From contig NZ_VIFM01000017.1 in NCBI RefSeq assembly GCF_006636215.1, positions 1 to 64,000 on the forward strand: a stretch of DNA of 64,000 nucleotides, read 5' to 3'. This document shows, one piece after another, positions 45,441-54,151 of this stretch. This DNA is from Myxococcus llanfairpwllgwyngyllgogerychwyrndrobwllllantysiliogogogochensis (GTDB lineage Bacteria > Myxococcota > Myxococcia > Myxococcales > Myxococcaceae). The notes under the pieces were generated by a model. It saw only the letters and a list, made by a program, of their open reading frames with translations. It searched no databases and was not told where the DNA came from. Each line of letters starts with the position of its first letter. Position 1 is the stretch's first letter. The position numbers and the translations under genes are program-made.

Positions 45441-46385
45441 TCATGGAGAAGTGTCCGGAGCCACGCTCGTCGCCAGCTCGCACCGCCCCGCGTTGCGCCA
45501 GTCACTGAGCGCGGCGAGGAAGAGCGTGTTGAAGTCCCCGCCAGAGAAGGGGTTCTGGCTGGTCACCAGGTTGCAGTCGCGCACGGCGCGCGAGCGGCCC
45601 GGGAACGCCGTCTCATGGTGATAGCCGGCGTCGTCGAGTTGCTCTCCGATGCCTCGGACCTGTGCGCGTGCGCCCATGACGAACGTCTCGATGTACCACT
45701 CTTCGAAGCCGGACACGGAGGTGACGCGCCGCCCCGCGAAGGGGCTCTGCCCGGCCGGCAGGCGCGAGAGGAGCGCGGGCGCATGGCAGACGAGCCCCAC
45801 GGGACGGGCGGTGGCCCCGAAGTCGACGAGCAGTCCGTGCAGGTCCGTGTCGTGGAGCAGGTCCACCATGACGCCCTGTCCTCCCGGCACGAGGATGGCC
45901 TGAAACGCCTCCGCGCGAGTGCGGACCTCGGACAGCGGGAGCGGTGCGAGCAGTTCTGGAAGTTTCGCCACCAGGGCCTGCGCTTCAGCGAGCGCCTCGG
46001 GACGTTCCTTCCAGTACGACGGCTTCTGTCCCTCCGGGTCGAACGCGGGCGTCCGTCCCCCCGGCGTCGCGAGCACCACCGTGTAGCCCGCGTCGACGAG
46101 CGCCCGATAGGGCTCGTAGAACTCGTTCAAGAACACCCCCGTCTGACGCCTGGAGCCGTCCGCGAGCTGCTGCTCGGACGCGGCGGAGAGGACCATCAGC
46201 ACCGTCCCAGGTGCGCGGACCTCTGCTGGCGAGAGGGGGGTGGAGGGGAAGACGAGGTGGCGCGTGGGCGTCGTCGCGCAGCCACACGCCCCGCCGACGA
46301 CCGCGAGCGAGAGGATTGCGAGCCACCACGTCGAGGTCCTTCCAACGCGGAAGGCGGGAGTCTGGATTGGGCCGGGCGCTGCCAT
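45441..46385 (-). CDS. DJ-1/PfpI family protein with lipoprotein signal
   Basis: This 314-residue protein starts after AGGAGG. An N-terminal hydrophobic segment ends in VGGAC (Cys34), suggesting export and possibly lipidation. The core is DJ-1/PfpI-like (glyoxalase/chaperone superfamily): GTVLMVLSAAS, ILVPGGQGVMVDL and GLVCHAPALL, with nucleophile Cys200 followed by His at the elbow. An export signal on a DJ-1-type protein is unusual, since most members are cytoplasmic. Linked to the AraC regulator immediately downstream. Confidence 0.8.
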   Translation of the reverse strand: MAAPGPIQTPAFRVGRTSTWWLAILSLAVVGGACGCATTPTRHLVFPSTPLSPAEVRAPGTVLMVLSAASEQQLADGSRRQTGVFLNEFYEPYRALVDAGYTVVLATPGGRTPAFDPEGQKPSYWKERPEALAEAQALVAKLPELLAPLPLSEVRTRAEAFQAILVPGGQGVMVDLLHDTDLHGLLVDFGATARPVGLVCHAPALLSRLPAGQSPFAGRRVTSVSGFEEWYIETFVMGARAQVRGIGEQLDDAGYHHETAFPGRSRAVRDCNLVTSQNPFSGGDFNTLFLAALSDWRNAGRCELATSVAPDTSP

Positions 46386-46472
46386 GCGGGTCCTCCTGGT
46401 GACAACTTCATCGCCAGGGTAGGAGCGCGAGCGCGAGCGGGCTTGAACGAATGCGCCAATCCGCGGCCTGCC

Positions 46473-47855
46473 TCAGCCGTGGAAGGACTTGAAGTAGTTC
46501 GCCATGATGGCCGGGTGGTCTGAATAGAACTTCCCATCCAGCGTTCGGGACAGCGACACCGTGTCTTCGCCTCTCAGGTTCATGGCTTCGGTTTCAACCT
46601 GATCGGTGTTGGCGATCAACCCACCCATGTAGTTGTTCTGCGAATTGGTATTGGAATGCGACAGGGTGTAGGTGGGCTTGACGGTGTTGTCCGCGAGCGT
46701 CGTGAAGTTGAACTGATTCGGGAAGAACCCTCCGTTCAGCTCGAATGAGTCCATGTTCAGGTCACCCAGCAGCGCGTCGATATCGTTCTGGCGCGCGAAC
46801 TCGCCTACCGCCGCGAGGGCCTGCTGCTTCTTGGTGTCGGAGGTGAAGCCCGTGTATCCGGCATCCAGGTGGACGCCCGCGATATCGATATGGACCTGGA
46901 ACTCGGGACTGATCTTCTGGACGCAGAGCCACTTCTCCTTGTGTTTGACGCCTTGTCGGAAGAGGACCTTCGCATCGTACAGGACATGTGACATGAACTT
47001 CTCGTCCACCAGGGCGTAGGCGGCAATCTCGTTCTTCGCGTCGACGCCGGCGTCGGGACCGAGGATGTCCTTGATGCTGCCGATCTTCCGGTACCTGAGC
47101 TCCGGGCAGGGCTGAAGGACCTTGGGGAATGGGGCGTCCTTGAGCTCCTCCGAGAGGAAGATGACCTCGGGACAGAGCCTGCTCAACTGGACATGCAGGT
47201 CGATGGGACTGGCGGAATGGACCCGCTTCCATTCCGACGAGTTCGTGCAGGCCATGATGTGCTTGAGGACGATGTTGTCGTAGCTGCCCTCGATCTGCGT
47301 GGGCGTCATGGGAGTCGACCTGGCCTCGAAGACCTGCTGACCGGGATAGACACTGGTGTTGAGGGAGGAGAGGGCCCTGGAGGTCGTCGGAGCCGACGTC
47401 GATGCGAAGTGGTTGTCTCGCTGGGGGATGAAGTCCGCCTGGAAGGTCCCTTTCTTCGCATTGGTTTTGTAGAAGTTGTTCCCCGCGTCGAAGGGGATGA
47501 AGAGCGTCATGCATTGCAGTCGCATGACGCTGGGCGGGATATACGGCGCCGTGTCGTCGACGGTGGTGGGCTCCTCAATCATCCCCTGCCCGGAGCCCGA
47601 CCCCGAGACCTCTGACAACGTCATGGCGGACTGGGTGCGCCGGAGCGTGTGCCGGGTCTTCGAGATGCCGCTGACCCGCATGTCGACCTTCTGGACCCGT
47701 TGCTTGTGGTGATCGAGCTTGTTGTCCGCGTATTTGAACTTGCCCTTCGTGGGTTGGCCCCGGGCGACGAGGCGGATGCATCTCCTGCACATCTTCTTGC
47801 TCTCGAACTCGAAGACGAAGGTGTTCTCATGACACCTTTTGCACTTGATGATCAT
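46473..47855 (-). CDS. Zinc-ribbon plus EEP (DNase I-like) nuclease-family protein
   Basis: This 460-residue protein opens with a four-Cys zinc ribbon (Cys5, 8, 23, 26: CKRC...CRRC) and a basic, poorly structured linker to ~95. The rest fits the endonuclease/exonuclease/phosphatase fold: EVIFLSEEL (metal Glu), VLYDAKVLF, IDIAGVHLDAG (His), ALLGDLNMDS with Asp365 and Asn367, and YSDHPAI with Asp446-His447. There is no signal peptide. Base composition is lower in GC than in neighbours. The domain pairing is unfamiliar to me. It may act on nucleic acid inside the cell or as a delivered effector; the start codon lacks a strong ribosome site. Confidence 0.7.
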   Translation of the reverse strand: MIIKCKRCHENTFVFEFESKKMCRRCIRLVARGQPTKGKFKYADNKLDHHKQRVQKVDMRVSGISKTRHTLRRTQSAMTLSEVSGSGSGQGMIEEPTTVDDTAPYIPPSVMRLQCMTLFIPFDAGNNFYKTNAKKGTFQADFIPQRDNHFASTSAPTTSRALSSLNTSVYPGQQVFEARSTPMTPTQIEGSYDNIVLKHIMACTNSSEWKRVHSASPIDLHVQLSRLCPEVIFLSEELKDAPFPKVLQPCPELRYRKIGSIKDILGPDAGVDAKNEIAAYALVDEKFMSHVLYDAKVLFRQGVKHKEKWLCVQKISPEFQVHIDIAGVHLDAGYTGFTSDTKKQQALAAVGEFARQNDIDALLGDLNMDSFELNGGFFPNQFNFTTLADNTVKPTYTLSHSNTNSQNNYMGGLIANTDQVETEAMNLRGEDTVSLSRTLDGKFYSDHPAIMANYFKSFHG

Positions 47856-48188
47856 GCGGGCTCACAATCGTCGAGCGTGGGGGAGCCCCGTGCCCGGGTG
47901 GGTGCGTCACGGAAGCCTCGATTGCAGCCACCGTGCCGGGAGTCCGCCAGGGCCACGCTCCGAGCGGTGTCGCTCGTGGGGTGTCGGCAAGACCCCCGTG
48001 TCCCCGCAGGCCGCGTTCGACGTGGACGCGGACGCGTCCTGGAGGTACGCGAGTCAGGACGTGGAGGGGCGCGCTGGCGCCTTCGTGAGAAATCGCTCCG
48101 CCGGGGTGAGGGGATTTTCGGAGGGTGGCCGTTCTCCTCGGGGGGAAGTGCCCCATTTCGGGCGCCTTCCCGCGAAGGAGCTCCGACC
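47856..48188. other. Divergent intergenic region, no gene seen
   Basis: This 333-base GC-rich gap lies between the divergent zinc-ribbon nuclease and cytochrome genes and must hold both promoters. I see no open frame with protein-like composition, no RNA gene and no clear repeat or sigma-54 site. Confidence 0.5.
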
Positions 48189-49751
48189 ATGCCGCCGCTC
48201 TCGTTCCGGCGCCTCGTGTTGTCCTGTCTGACGCTGCTGGCCACCTCGGGCTGTATGACGGGCCCTCACAATGGAACCACCACCGGGGACTCGGTGATTG
48301 GAGAGACGTTCCTGTTCGAGGGCTACTACCCCGAGCCGAGCACGCCCATCTCCCTCCAGGTCTTGAGGGCCCCGGACCTGGACCCGGCGGTGGAGTCCCA
48401 CTGGCAGCAGTTCGCCACGGCCATCACCACCACCACGCCCACCCACGTCAACCGGCCCGAGCCGCTCTTCCACTGGAGTGTCACGGCCGCGCCCGTCCCC
48501 AACTTCCTCTTCGCGCCACGCTGGCCCTCGGGAGGACTGGTGAAGGTGCGCGCCATCGCCATGGACCCGGATGGGCAGACGGTCCTCTACACGTTCGACG
48601 ACATCACCTACCCGGACTGCTTCGCCCAGAACGCCACCCAGCCCTGGTCGACCATCGGCACCGAGTGCCAGGGCCTGGGCATCAACCGCTCCGCGCTGGT
48701 GTCCACGCGGCTCAATCCCGTCGACAGGCCTGTCGCGGAGCGGCCCCAATTCCTGGGCCGCAAGTCGCCCGGGCTGGGCACCGCCGAGACGGAGGAGTAC
48801 TACGACCAGATCCAAGCGCCGGAGACGCTGGATGCCTTTCGCGCCACGTTTGGCTTCGCCAGCGGCGACGTCACGGCCACCTACTACAACGATGGTGACC
48901 TGGGGCTGGGTCGTGAGATGCACTGCAAGTCGTTCGGCGTCCCCCCGTCCATGGTGGGCCTTGCCTGCTATGTGAAGAACTACGGGGTGCTCAATGGCCA
49001 GCCGGTCTTCGGCGGCAGCTCCGCGTCCGCCCTTCAGGACGCCGTGGCCCGGACGAACTCGTTCGCCACCGTGGCCATGACCTTCACGCCTCCGGCTGGC
49101 TCCCCCAACAGCGTGAAGTTCATGGTCTACGACGCCGCGGGCTTCCTGACGCCCGCGGCGCAGCTCGACAACACCGGGTTCAACACCTTCGTGCCCGGCA
49201 ACTGTTTGTCCTGCCATGGCATCAAGGCGAACTACAACGCGGCCACCAACTCCGTGGTGGGACAGGCGCAGTTCCTCCCGTTCGATGTCTTCAGCTTCCG
49301 CTACTCCACGGCCGCGGGTTTCACCCACGCGGCCCAGGCGGATGCCCTGCGGCGCCTCAACCATCTGGTGACCCTGACGGGGCCCACCGACGGCATCCGC
49401 GAGTTCATCGAGGGCACCTACGAGCCCAAGCCCGTCTGGGATGTGACGGCGGTGGCCAACGACACCTACGTGCCTCCGAACTGGAAGAACACCAAGCAGA
49501 AGGGGCTGGGGCTCTATCGGGGCGTCGTGAAGCCCTACTGCCGCACCTGCCACATGTCCTCCACGGACCCCAACCTGGACTTCCTGGACCAGGCTGACTT
49601 CAATTCCAACTCAGGGGCCATCAAGGTGGATGTGTGTGGAGTGGGCCACTCCATGCCCAACGCGGAGCACGTCATGAAGAAGTTCTGGAACAGCGGTGCC
49701 CGCGCCTACCTGGACATGGGATTGGACATGCAATCGCCCTGCGGCCCCTGA
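48189..49751 (+). CDS. Two-heme c-type cytochrome-like lipoprotein
   Basis: This 520-residue protein starts after AAGGAG. Signal and lipobox are LLATSGC. Two covalent heme sites are visible: CLSCH at 339-343 and CRTCH at 451-455. A later VGHSMPNAEHVM could supply a Met axial ligand. The first ~330 residues are beta-rich and of unknown type (LFHWSVTAAPVPNFLF, SVKFMVYDAAGF). It should be an outer-facing, lipid-anchored electron-transfer protein; the redox partner is unknown and no oxidase is nearby. The reading frame continues after its stop into a Kelch-like remnant. Confidence 0.82.
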   Translation: MPPLSFRRLVLSCLTLLATSGCMTGPHNGTTTGDSVIGETFLFEGYYPEPSTPISLQVLRAPDLDPAVESHWQQFATAITTTTPTHVNRPEPLFHWSVTAAPVPNFLFAPRWPSGGLVKVRAIAMDPDGQTVLYTFDDITYPDCFAQNATQPWSTIGTECQGLGINRSALVSTRLNPVDRPVAERPQFLGRKSPGLGTAETEEYYDQIQAPETLDAFRATFGFASGDVTATYYNDGDLGLGREMHCKSFGVPPSMVGLACYVKNYGVLNGQPVFGGSSASALQDAVARTNSFATVAMTFTPPAGSPNSVKFMVYDAAGFLTPAAQLDNTGFNTFVPGNCLSCHGIKANYNAATNSVVGQAQFLPFDVFSFRYSTAAGFTHAAQADALRRLNHLVTLTGPTDGIREFIEGTYEPKPVWDVTAVANDTYVPPNWKNTKQKGLGLYRGVVKPYCRTCHMSSTDPNLDFLDQADFNSNSGAIKVDVCGVGHSMPNAEHVMKKFWNSGARAYLDMGLDMQSPCGP

Positions 49752-49754
49752 GGG

Positions 49755-49856
49755 GTGGGGCGCTGGAGCGGCTACCTCCTCGCCACGAACCTCAACGACT
49801 CCATCGAGCGGTACAACCCCGCCACCAACACCTGGACGAACCTCGGCCAGCCCTGA
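49755..49856 (+). pseudogene. Remnant of a Kelch-repeat gene
   Basis: A 33-codon stretch ends in TGA and encodes SIERYNPATNTWTNLGQP, a typical Kelch blade ending ('V.RYDP.TNTW'). It lacks a signal or any other blade. It lies in the same frame directly behind the stop of the cytochrome gene, so it looks like the leftover 3' end of a deleted Kelch gene rather than a gene of its own. Confidence 0.6.
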
Positions 49857-49872
49857 GTGGCCGTGAGCAGTT

Positions 49873-49904
49873 GAGGGGCTGGGGACCTGAGTCCTCAGCC
49901 CCTC
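49873..49904. terminator. Hairpin between convergent genes
   Basis: A nine-base inverted repeat (GAGGGGCTG at 49873-49881, complement at 49896-49904) with GGAC/GTCC in the loop lies between the convergent genes ending at 49751 and 49940. It could end transcription from either side; there is no long T-run. Confidence 0.5.
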
Positions 49905-49939
49905 TGTCGCTCACCAAAAGTGAGACGTCGCGCCTCCTG

Positions 49940-50254
49940 CTATTTGATGCAGAGGGTGGTGTCGGTCAGTATGTCCGTCCGCTGGACCCAGCGGACCGTC
50001 TCGCAGGACTCGCCAGACCCGCAGGCGTCATCGTCCTGGCAGCGGCGGTGACACTTGCGGTCGCCCGTCTCCTGCTGGCACAGCGACTCCCCGTTCGAGG
50101 CGGGCGGGCCACAGACCTGGCTGACGTAGCAAACCTCCTCGGCGCTCGCGCACTTGTCGGTGAACGAGCAGGCCGCGAGCGAGGACTTCGGGACGTCGGA
50201 CCCGCAGCCAGGGGTGAACATGAGGCAGAGCAAGCTCAGAACAGTCAGTCGCAT
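49940..50254 (-). CDS. Small Cys-rich lipoprotein
   Basis: This 104-residue protein has a signal with lipobox TPGC and ten Cys in the mature ~85 residues (CSFTDKC, VCYVSQVC, LCQQ, KCHRRCQDDDACGSGESC). Disulphide-rich, secreted and of unknown role, it is similar in style to other myxobacterial Cys-rich lipoproteins. It lies 80 bases downstream of the thiaminase-like gene in the same direction and may belong to that operon. Confidence 0.7.
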   Translation of the reverse strand: MRLTVLSLLCLMFTPGCGSDVPKSSLAACSFTDKCASAEEVCYVSQVCGPPASNGESLCQQETGDRKCHRRCQDDDACGSGESCETVRWVQRTDILTDTTLCIK

Positions 50255-50334
50255 GGGGGACTCGGAGAAGAAGGGGTCCACGAGAATACGACAGGCGAAG
50301 GTGAAACGGGCACCTTCTCCTCCCGTTTCGCGTG

Positions 50335-51543
50335 CTACCGCAAGTCTTCCAGCAACGCTGTCTGAAGCGCCTTCCTGTTCTCCGGGAAGCCCTGGTTGGG
50401 GTAGGGCCGGGCCCCGCTGAGGAGCGGCTCGAACTTCTGATACATGGGGTCGGAGCGCGCGGGCTCCTGCTGGTAGAAGGCGCGGTTGGCCTGGAGCAGG
50501 TAGCGCGGAGAGGTGCCTGCGGGAGCGTCCTCGCTGAAGGCAATCAGGCGGCGAACCTCGGGGTCGCTCATGAACTCGGTGAAGGCGTGGGCATCCTGTG
50601 CGCAAGTCCCGGTGCAGTTCGCGTTGAGCACCAGCGCGTCCACGAAGACCGCCGGAGCCGAGCCGGTGCCGAGCGGCACGGAGATGACCTGCGGGAGCGG
50701 CTGGGAGGGCCGGGCCTGGCGAATGAAGAACAGCCGCTCGGTGTAGCCCATGAAGCCATTGGCCTGCTCCGTCGCGAAGGCCTCTTCCGCCACGGTGTTC
50801 GAGTCGTAGGTGCCATCCAGACACGGATTGACACCCTGCTCGAGCGCGCAGCTGTCGACGACCGTCTTGAAGGACGCCACGGAGGGCGAGTCCAGCGGCA
50901 GGGTGATGGCGCTCGCGAGCGCGGTGCCAGGGTGCGTGTCCGCCCAGGCATCCAGGTACGAGGAGGGCAGCGTCCAGCTCCCGTCGAAGTTCACGGCGAG
51001 CGGGCGCTTGCCAGGGGACACCTCGCCCAGAATCTGGACGAGCGACGCTCCATCCGTGGCCGTCTGGAGTTGGGGGCTGCGCGAATAGACGACGTAGGTG
51101 CACAGATAGGTGGGGACGCCATAGTCCTCACCGGAGATGCGCACGGCCTCCTCGGCGGCGGGATGTGAGACGCCCGGCTGCATGGGGACTGGCTGAATCC
51201 AGCCCTTCGACGCGAGCGAGCCGAGAATCAACGTGTCCACCTCCACCACCTGGGCGGCGCCCGTGCCCGGGCCGAGGAGCTGGTTCAGCGCGCCGCCTTC
51301 ATCCAGGTCATAGAGGTCCAGTTGTGAGTCGAACACGATGTCCAGGTCGATGTCCGAGTTCGCCCGCTCGAAGTCGGCTTCGAGCCGCTGCTTGAGGCTC
51401 GCGAAGCCATCTCCGGCGGCGTCTGGGATGTAGGGGAAGAGGACGGCCTTCAGCGGACGAGGCGGGGTGGGCGTGGGGTCGGGTGATTCCGAGCACGCAC
51501 CGAGGACGAGGACGACAGGGCAGAGCAGGGCTCTCCAATGCAT
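50335..51543 (-). CDS. Thiaminase I-like (thiamine pyridinylase) lipoprotein
   Basis: This 402-residue protein starts after AAAGGAAG. Signal and lipobox are VLGAC. The body follows Bacillus thiaminase I, which has a periplasmic-binding-protein fold: LKAVLFPYIPD at the start, YGVPTYLCTYVV with Cys148 matching the catalytic Cys113, and GYTERLFF with Glu269 matching the catalytic Glu241 ('GYSE' in Bacillus). Thiaminase I splits thiamine by swapping its thiazole for a nucleophile. A binding protein or transporter component is the alternative, but both key residues are kept. It follows the patatin gene by 34 bases in one transcript. Confidence 0.72.
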   Translation of the reverse strand: MHWRALLCPVVLVLGACSESPDPTPTPPRPLKAVLFPYIPDAAGDGFASLKQRLEADFERANSDIDLDIVFDSQLDLYDLDEGGALNQLLGPGTGAAQVVEVDTLILGSLASKGWIQPVPMQPGVSHPAAEEAVRISGEDYGVPTYLCTYVVYSRSPQLQTATDGASLVQILGEVSPGKRPLAVNFDGSWTLPSSYLDAWADTHPGTALASAITLPLDSPSVASFKTVVDSCALEQGVNPCLDGTYDSNTVAEEAFATEQANGFMGYTERLFFIRQARPSQPLPQVISVPLGTGSAPAVFVDALVLNANCTGTCAQDAHAFTEFMSDPEVRRLIAFSEDAPAGTSPRYLLQANRAFYQQEPARSDPMYQKFEPLLSGARPYPNQGFPENRKALQTALLEDLR

Positions 51544-51577
51544 GGCGTGGCTTCCTTTGGGCGCTGTGAGGGAGAGA

Positions 51578-53860
51578 TCAGAGCGCGACTTCCACACCGA
51601 GGCCAGGGGCTATCGACCAGAGCGTCTTCCGGTTCGTGGACCCCGGGTACCACTCACCGACGAGCTGGACGCGGAACCGCTCCAGGAAGGCCATACCCGC
51701 CAGGGCCTGGACGACGGGCCGCGAGCAGGCCGTCACCCGGCTGGCACCGCGGTCCTCGCAGTCGGAGGTCCCATAGTTGTCATTGGCGCTGAACATCCAC
51801 CCGCCACGCAGCCCGAAGCGGCTCTGCGCGAGGAAGGACTGGTCCGTGCGGGGCCGGTACTCAAGTCCTCCAACGAGGGCCACCGAGAAGGACTCGCCTC
51901 CTCCCGACGAGAAGACGTCCTCGAGGCCCCGGAAGCCGACGGCGCTCGCGAACCGGAGGCCCGTGGGGAGTCTCGACGCGAAGGCCCCCAGGCTCAGGCC
52001 GACCTCGCTCTGCGTGGGGCCCATGGTGAAATGCAGCACGGTGTCCGGCGGGGCGAAGGCCACGCTGTCCGCGGCGAGCTTGCCCGCGAAGCCAACCACC
52101 TGCTTGTCGGCGCCGGGCTGCGCGGACGTGAGCCGGTGGAGGGCCCGCCCGATGGACTCCCGGATGCGCACGATGGCGAGGTCTCCACGCCCCGGCTCCA
52201 CGCCGAGGTCGCGAAACTGGAACCCATAGGCACCCAGCAGCCGCATCGAGTAGTCCAGCTCCGGCTCCGTGGCGCCCTTCTTCCAGTCCGGCCAACGGCT
52301 CGGCGCGATGCCGGGGACGTGGGGCGGAGGCTGCCCCGCCATGGCGCGGTCGCAGTGCGGGTTGCGCCAGGTGGTGCCCTCGGCTTGCTTCCGGGCGGTG
52401 CTGCACGCGAAGTAGAGCTGGTCCAGGGACACCTGCAGCAGCGCGCGGAAGTCCGCCATGGCGTCACCCTGGCACGCCCGCGTGGCGTCCGAGGCTCCGT
52501 CATAGACGGCGCGCATGCAGGTGAACGGCGCCCACCCGCCGGGCTCTTCCGTCGGCTCGCCAAGAGGGTCCGCGAAGCGCGCCGTGCCGGCGCTCACGTC
52601 CTCCAGCATCCTGCGGGCGTCGTACATGCCCAGGTAGAAGTCGAACGTGCGGAACTCGGTCTCGAAGAAGCCCAGGAAGGCGAAGAGGGGCGCGCTCGCG
52701 GCGGGGAAGTGCCGACGTGGCACGACGAGGTGCCTGGCGATTTCGGGCTCTTCTTCGAGCAGCATCGAGAGTTCTTTCGAGCGCGCCGTGTCCACGAGGG
52801 CGGCGACGAGCCCGGCCAACTCGGCCGGCAGGGACTCCGCCTCGGCCTGGGACTCGGCGGGAAGCTGGACGGGGTACTCGGTGGCATCGGGGTCGACGAA
52901 CGCGAAGGCGATGCCCTTCGGGGTGTCGCGCACCCCCGGCGTGGGGACATCGCGCCACTTCAGCTTGCCGTCGACAGGCCGCAGCCCGTCGCGCGCGAGC
53001 CCCACGGCCAGCCGCAGCGGCGCATTGTCGAAGATGCCTCCGTCGATGAACCGGGCGGTCTTCGCCTCCGACAGCGGGCAGACCGCGGGCGTGGTGGTGG
53101 ACGAGTTCGACTCGCAGGTGGGCAGCGAGTGCGGAGGGAATGCCACCGGGAACGACATGGAGGCGAGGATGAGGTTTCGCAGGTGCTCGAAGGGGATTTC
53201 GCCCTGGGCATCGGTGACGAGCAGCGGCTCCAGGCGACGACTTCCGGGCGTCGTGTAGTTGGTGGCGCGAGGGGCCTTTCCGGGGCCTCGGCCCTGGATG
53301 CGGATGGCGAACTTCTCCTCGATGCGTGGCAGCGACAGGCGCCCATTCGCGGCCCAGAGGACCCGAGGCTCCGCGCGCGTGGTGGACACGCCGAGCACCA
53401 CGTCGCACGAGGGACTGACTCCCTGGTTCCAGGCCTCTTCGATGCCGGCCGCTCCTCGCTCCAGCCACTCCCGCGAGAACATCCCGAGCGGCGTCGTCGA
53501 GGACGGGAGGAAGAGGCGGTCGAACCCGATGGGAATCCAGGTGCGCCAGAACAGCGACTTCTCGGGGGAGGGCGCCTCGACGCCACAGGCGGCCAGCACC
53601 GCCAGCAGCGAGTTCAGGCTGCCAGCGGACGCGCCCGTGAGCAGCCGGAGGTCCACGCGCTGACTGCCCCGGGACGAGGCGAGCGCGTAGTACAGGAAGC
53701 CCGCTTCATACACACCCAGGGACACGCCTCCGCTCACGGTGAGGGAGACGGCCGAAGGGGGCGCGGCCTCCGGGTCCATCGGCTGGGACTTCGCCGGCGC
53801 GGTAGCGAGGAGCAGCGCGCACGCGAGGGCGAGCGGAGACGAAGAGAGCGGGAAGCGCAT
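51578..53860 (-). CDS. Secreted patatin-like phospholipase
   Basis: This 760-residue protein has a signal peptide (to about AKSQ). The patatin core has the oxyanion GGVSLGVYEAG, nucleophile Ser78 in GASAGS, and the catalytic Asp273 in IDGGIFDN, so a functional Ser-Asp dyad is expected. The N-terminal lipase domain is followed by helical insertions. The last ~200 residues show alternating strands (FRVQLVGEWYPGS, SIAPGLGVEVAL) that could form a beta-barrel, as in two-partner PlpD-type lipases; this is uncertain. Such enzymes cleave phospholipids and are typical predation factors. The start is the Met before the signal; the frame is open further upstream. No strong ribosome site is seen. Confidence 0.8.
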   Translation of the reverse strand: MRFPLSSSPLALACALLLATAPAKSQPMDPEAAPPSAVSLTVSGGVSLGVYEAGFLYYALASSRGSQRVDLRLLTGASAGSLNSLLAVLAACGVEAPSPEKSLFWRTWIPIGFDRLFLPSSTTPLGMFSREWLERGAAGIEEAWNQGVSPSCDVVLGVSTTRAEPRVLWAANGRLSLPRIEEKFAIRIQGRGPGKAPRATNYTTPGSRRLEPLLVTDAQGEIPFEHLRNLILASMSFPVAFPPHSLPTCESNSSTTTPAVCPLSEAKTARFIDGGIFDNAPLRLAVGLARDGLRPVDGKLKWRDVPTPGVRDTPKGIAFAFVDPDATEYPVQLPAESQAEAESLPAELAGLVAALVDTARSKELSMLLEEEPEIARHLVVPRRHFPAASAPLFAFLGFFETEFRTFDFYLGMYDARRMLEDVSAGTARFADPLGEPTEEPGGWAPFTCMRAVYDGASDATRACQGDAMADFRALLQVSLDQLYFACSTARKQAEGTTWRNPHCDRAMAGQPPPHVPGIAPSRWPDWKKGATEPELDYSMRLLGAYGFQFRDLGVEPGRGDLAIVRIRESIGRALHRLTSAQPGADKQVVGFAGKLAADSVAFAPPDTVLHFTMGPTQSEVGLSLGAFASRLPTGLRFASAVGFRGLEDVFSSGGGESFSVALVGGLEYRPRTDQSFLAQSRFGLRGGWMFSANDNYGTSDCEDRGASRVTACSRPVVQALAGMAFLERFRVQLVGEWYPGSTNRKTLWSIAPGLGVEVAL

Positions 53861-54091
53861 GGAAGGGCGGATGGGCGGGGAGGGCCTGGCGACGGCCGGT
53901 GCGGCGCGTGCCTCGCTGGCGGCGACGGAACCCATGGCCCGGCAACGTAGACCCGCCCTGTCCCGGGCGCATCTGGCTTCCTGACGGGGTGCCACATCGT
54001 CGACTTCACTGGCGCGAAGGGGTGCTGCGCCAGCGGAGGTCGTTCAACCCGCGGCGGCACATGACCGCGCACGTGTTCGACGGGACACCGG

Positions 54092-54133
54092 CCTGCTGGA
54101 GCTCAAACCCGGACGGGTTCGTGCTCCAGCAGG
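54092..54133 (-). terminator. Hairpin downstream of ahcY
   Basis: An 11-base perfect inverted repeat (CCTGCTGGAGC at 54092-54102 with its complement at 54123-54133), with an inner ACCCG/CGGGT pair, sits 19 bases beyond the ahcY stop. It lacks a T-run on the minus strand but is very stable, and likely marks the 3' end of the message. Confidence 0.5.
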
Positions 54134-54151
54134 AGTCCTCCGGTCGGAGGA

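Noticed and set aside
47649..48188. An N-terminal extension of the cytochrome frame up to 47649
   Set aside because: It overlaps the divergent nuclease gene, has antisense composition, and the lipobox start at 48189 has a good ribosome site.
51467..53950. An 827-residue plus-strand open frame opposite the patatin gene
   Set aside because: Antisense shadow; the patatin frame has all catalytic motifs.
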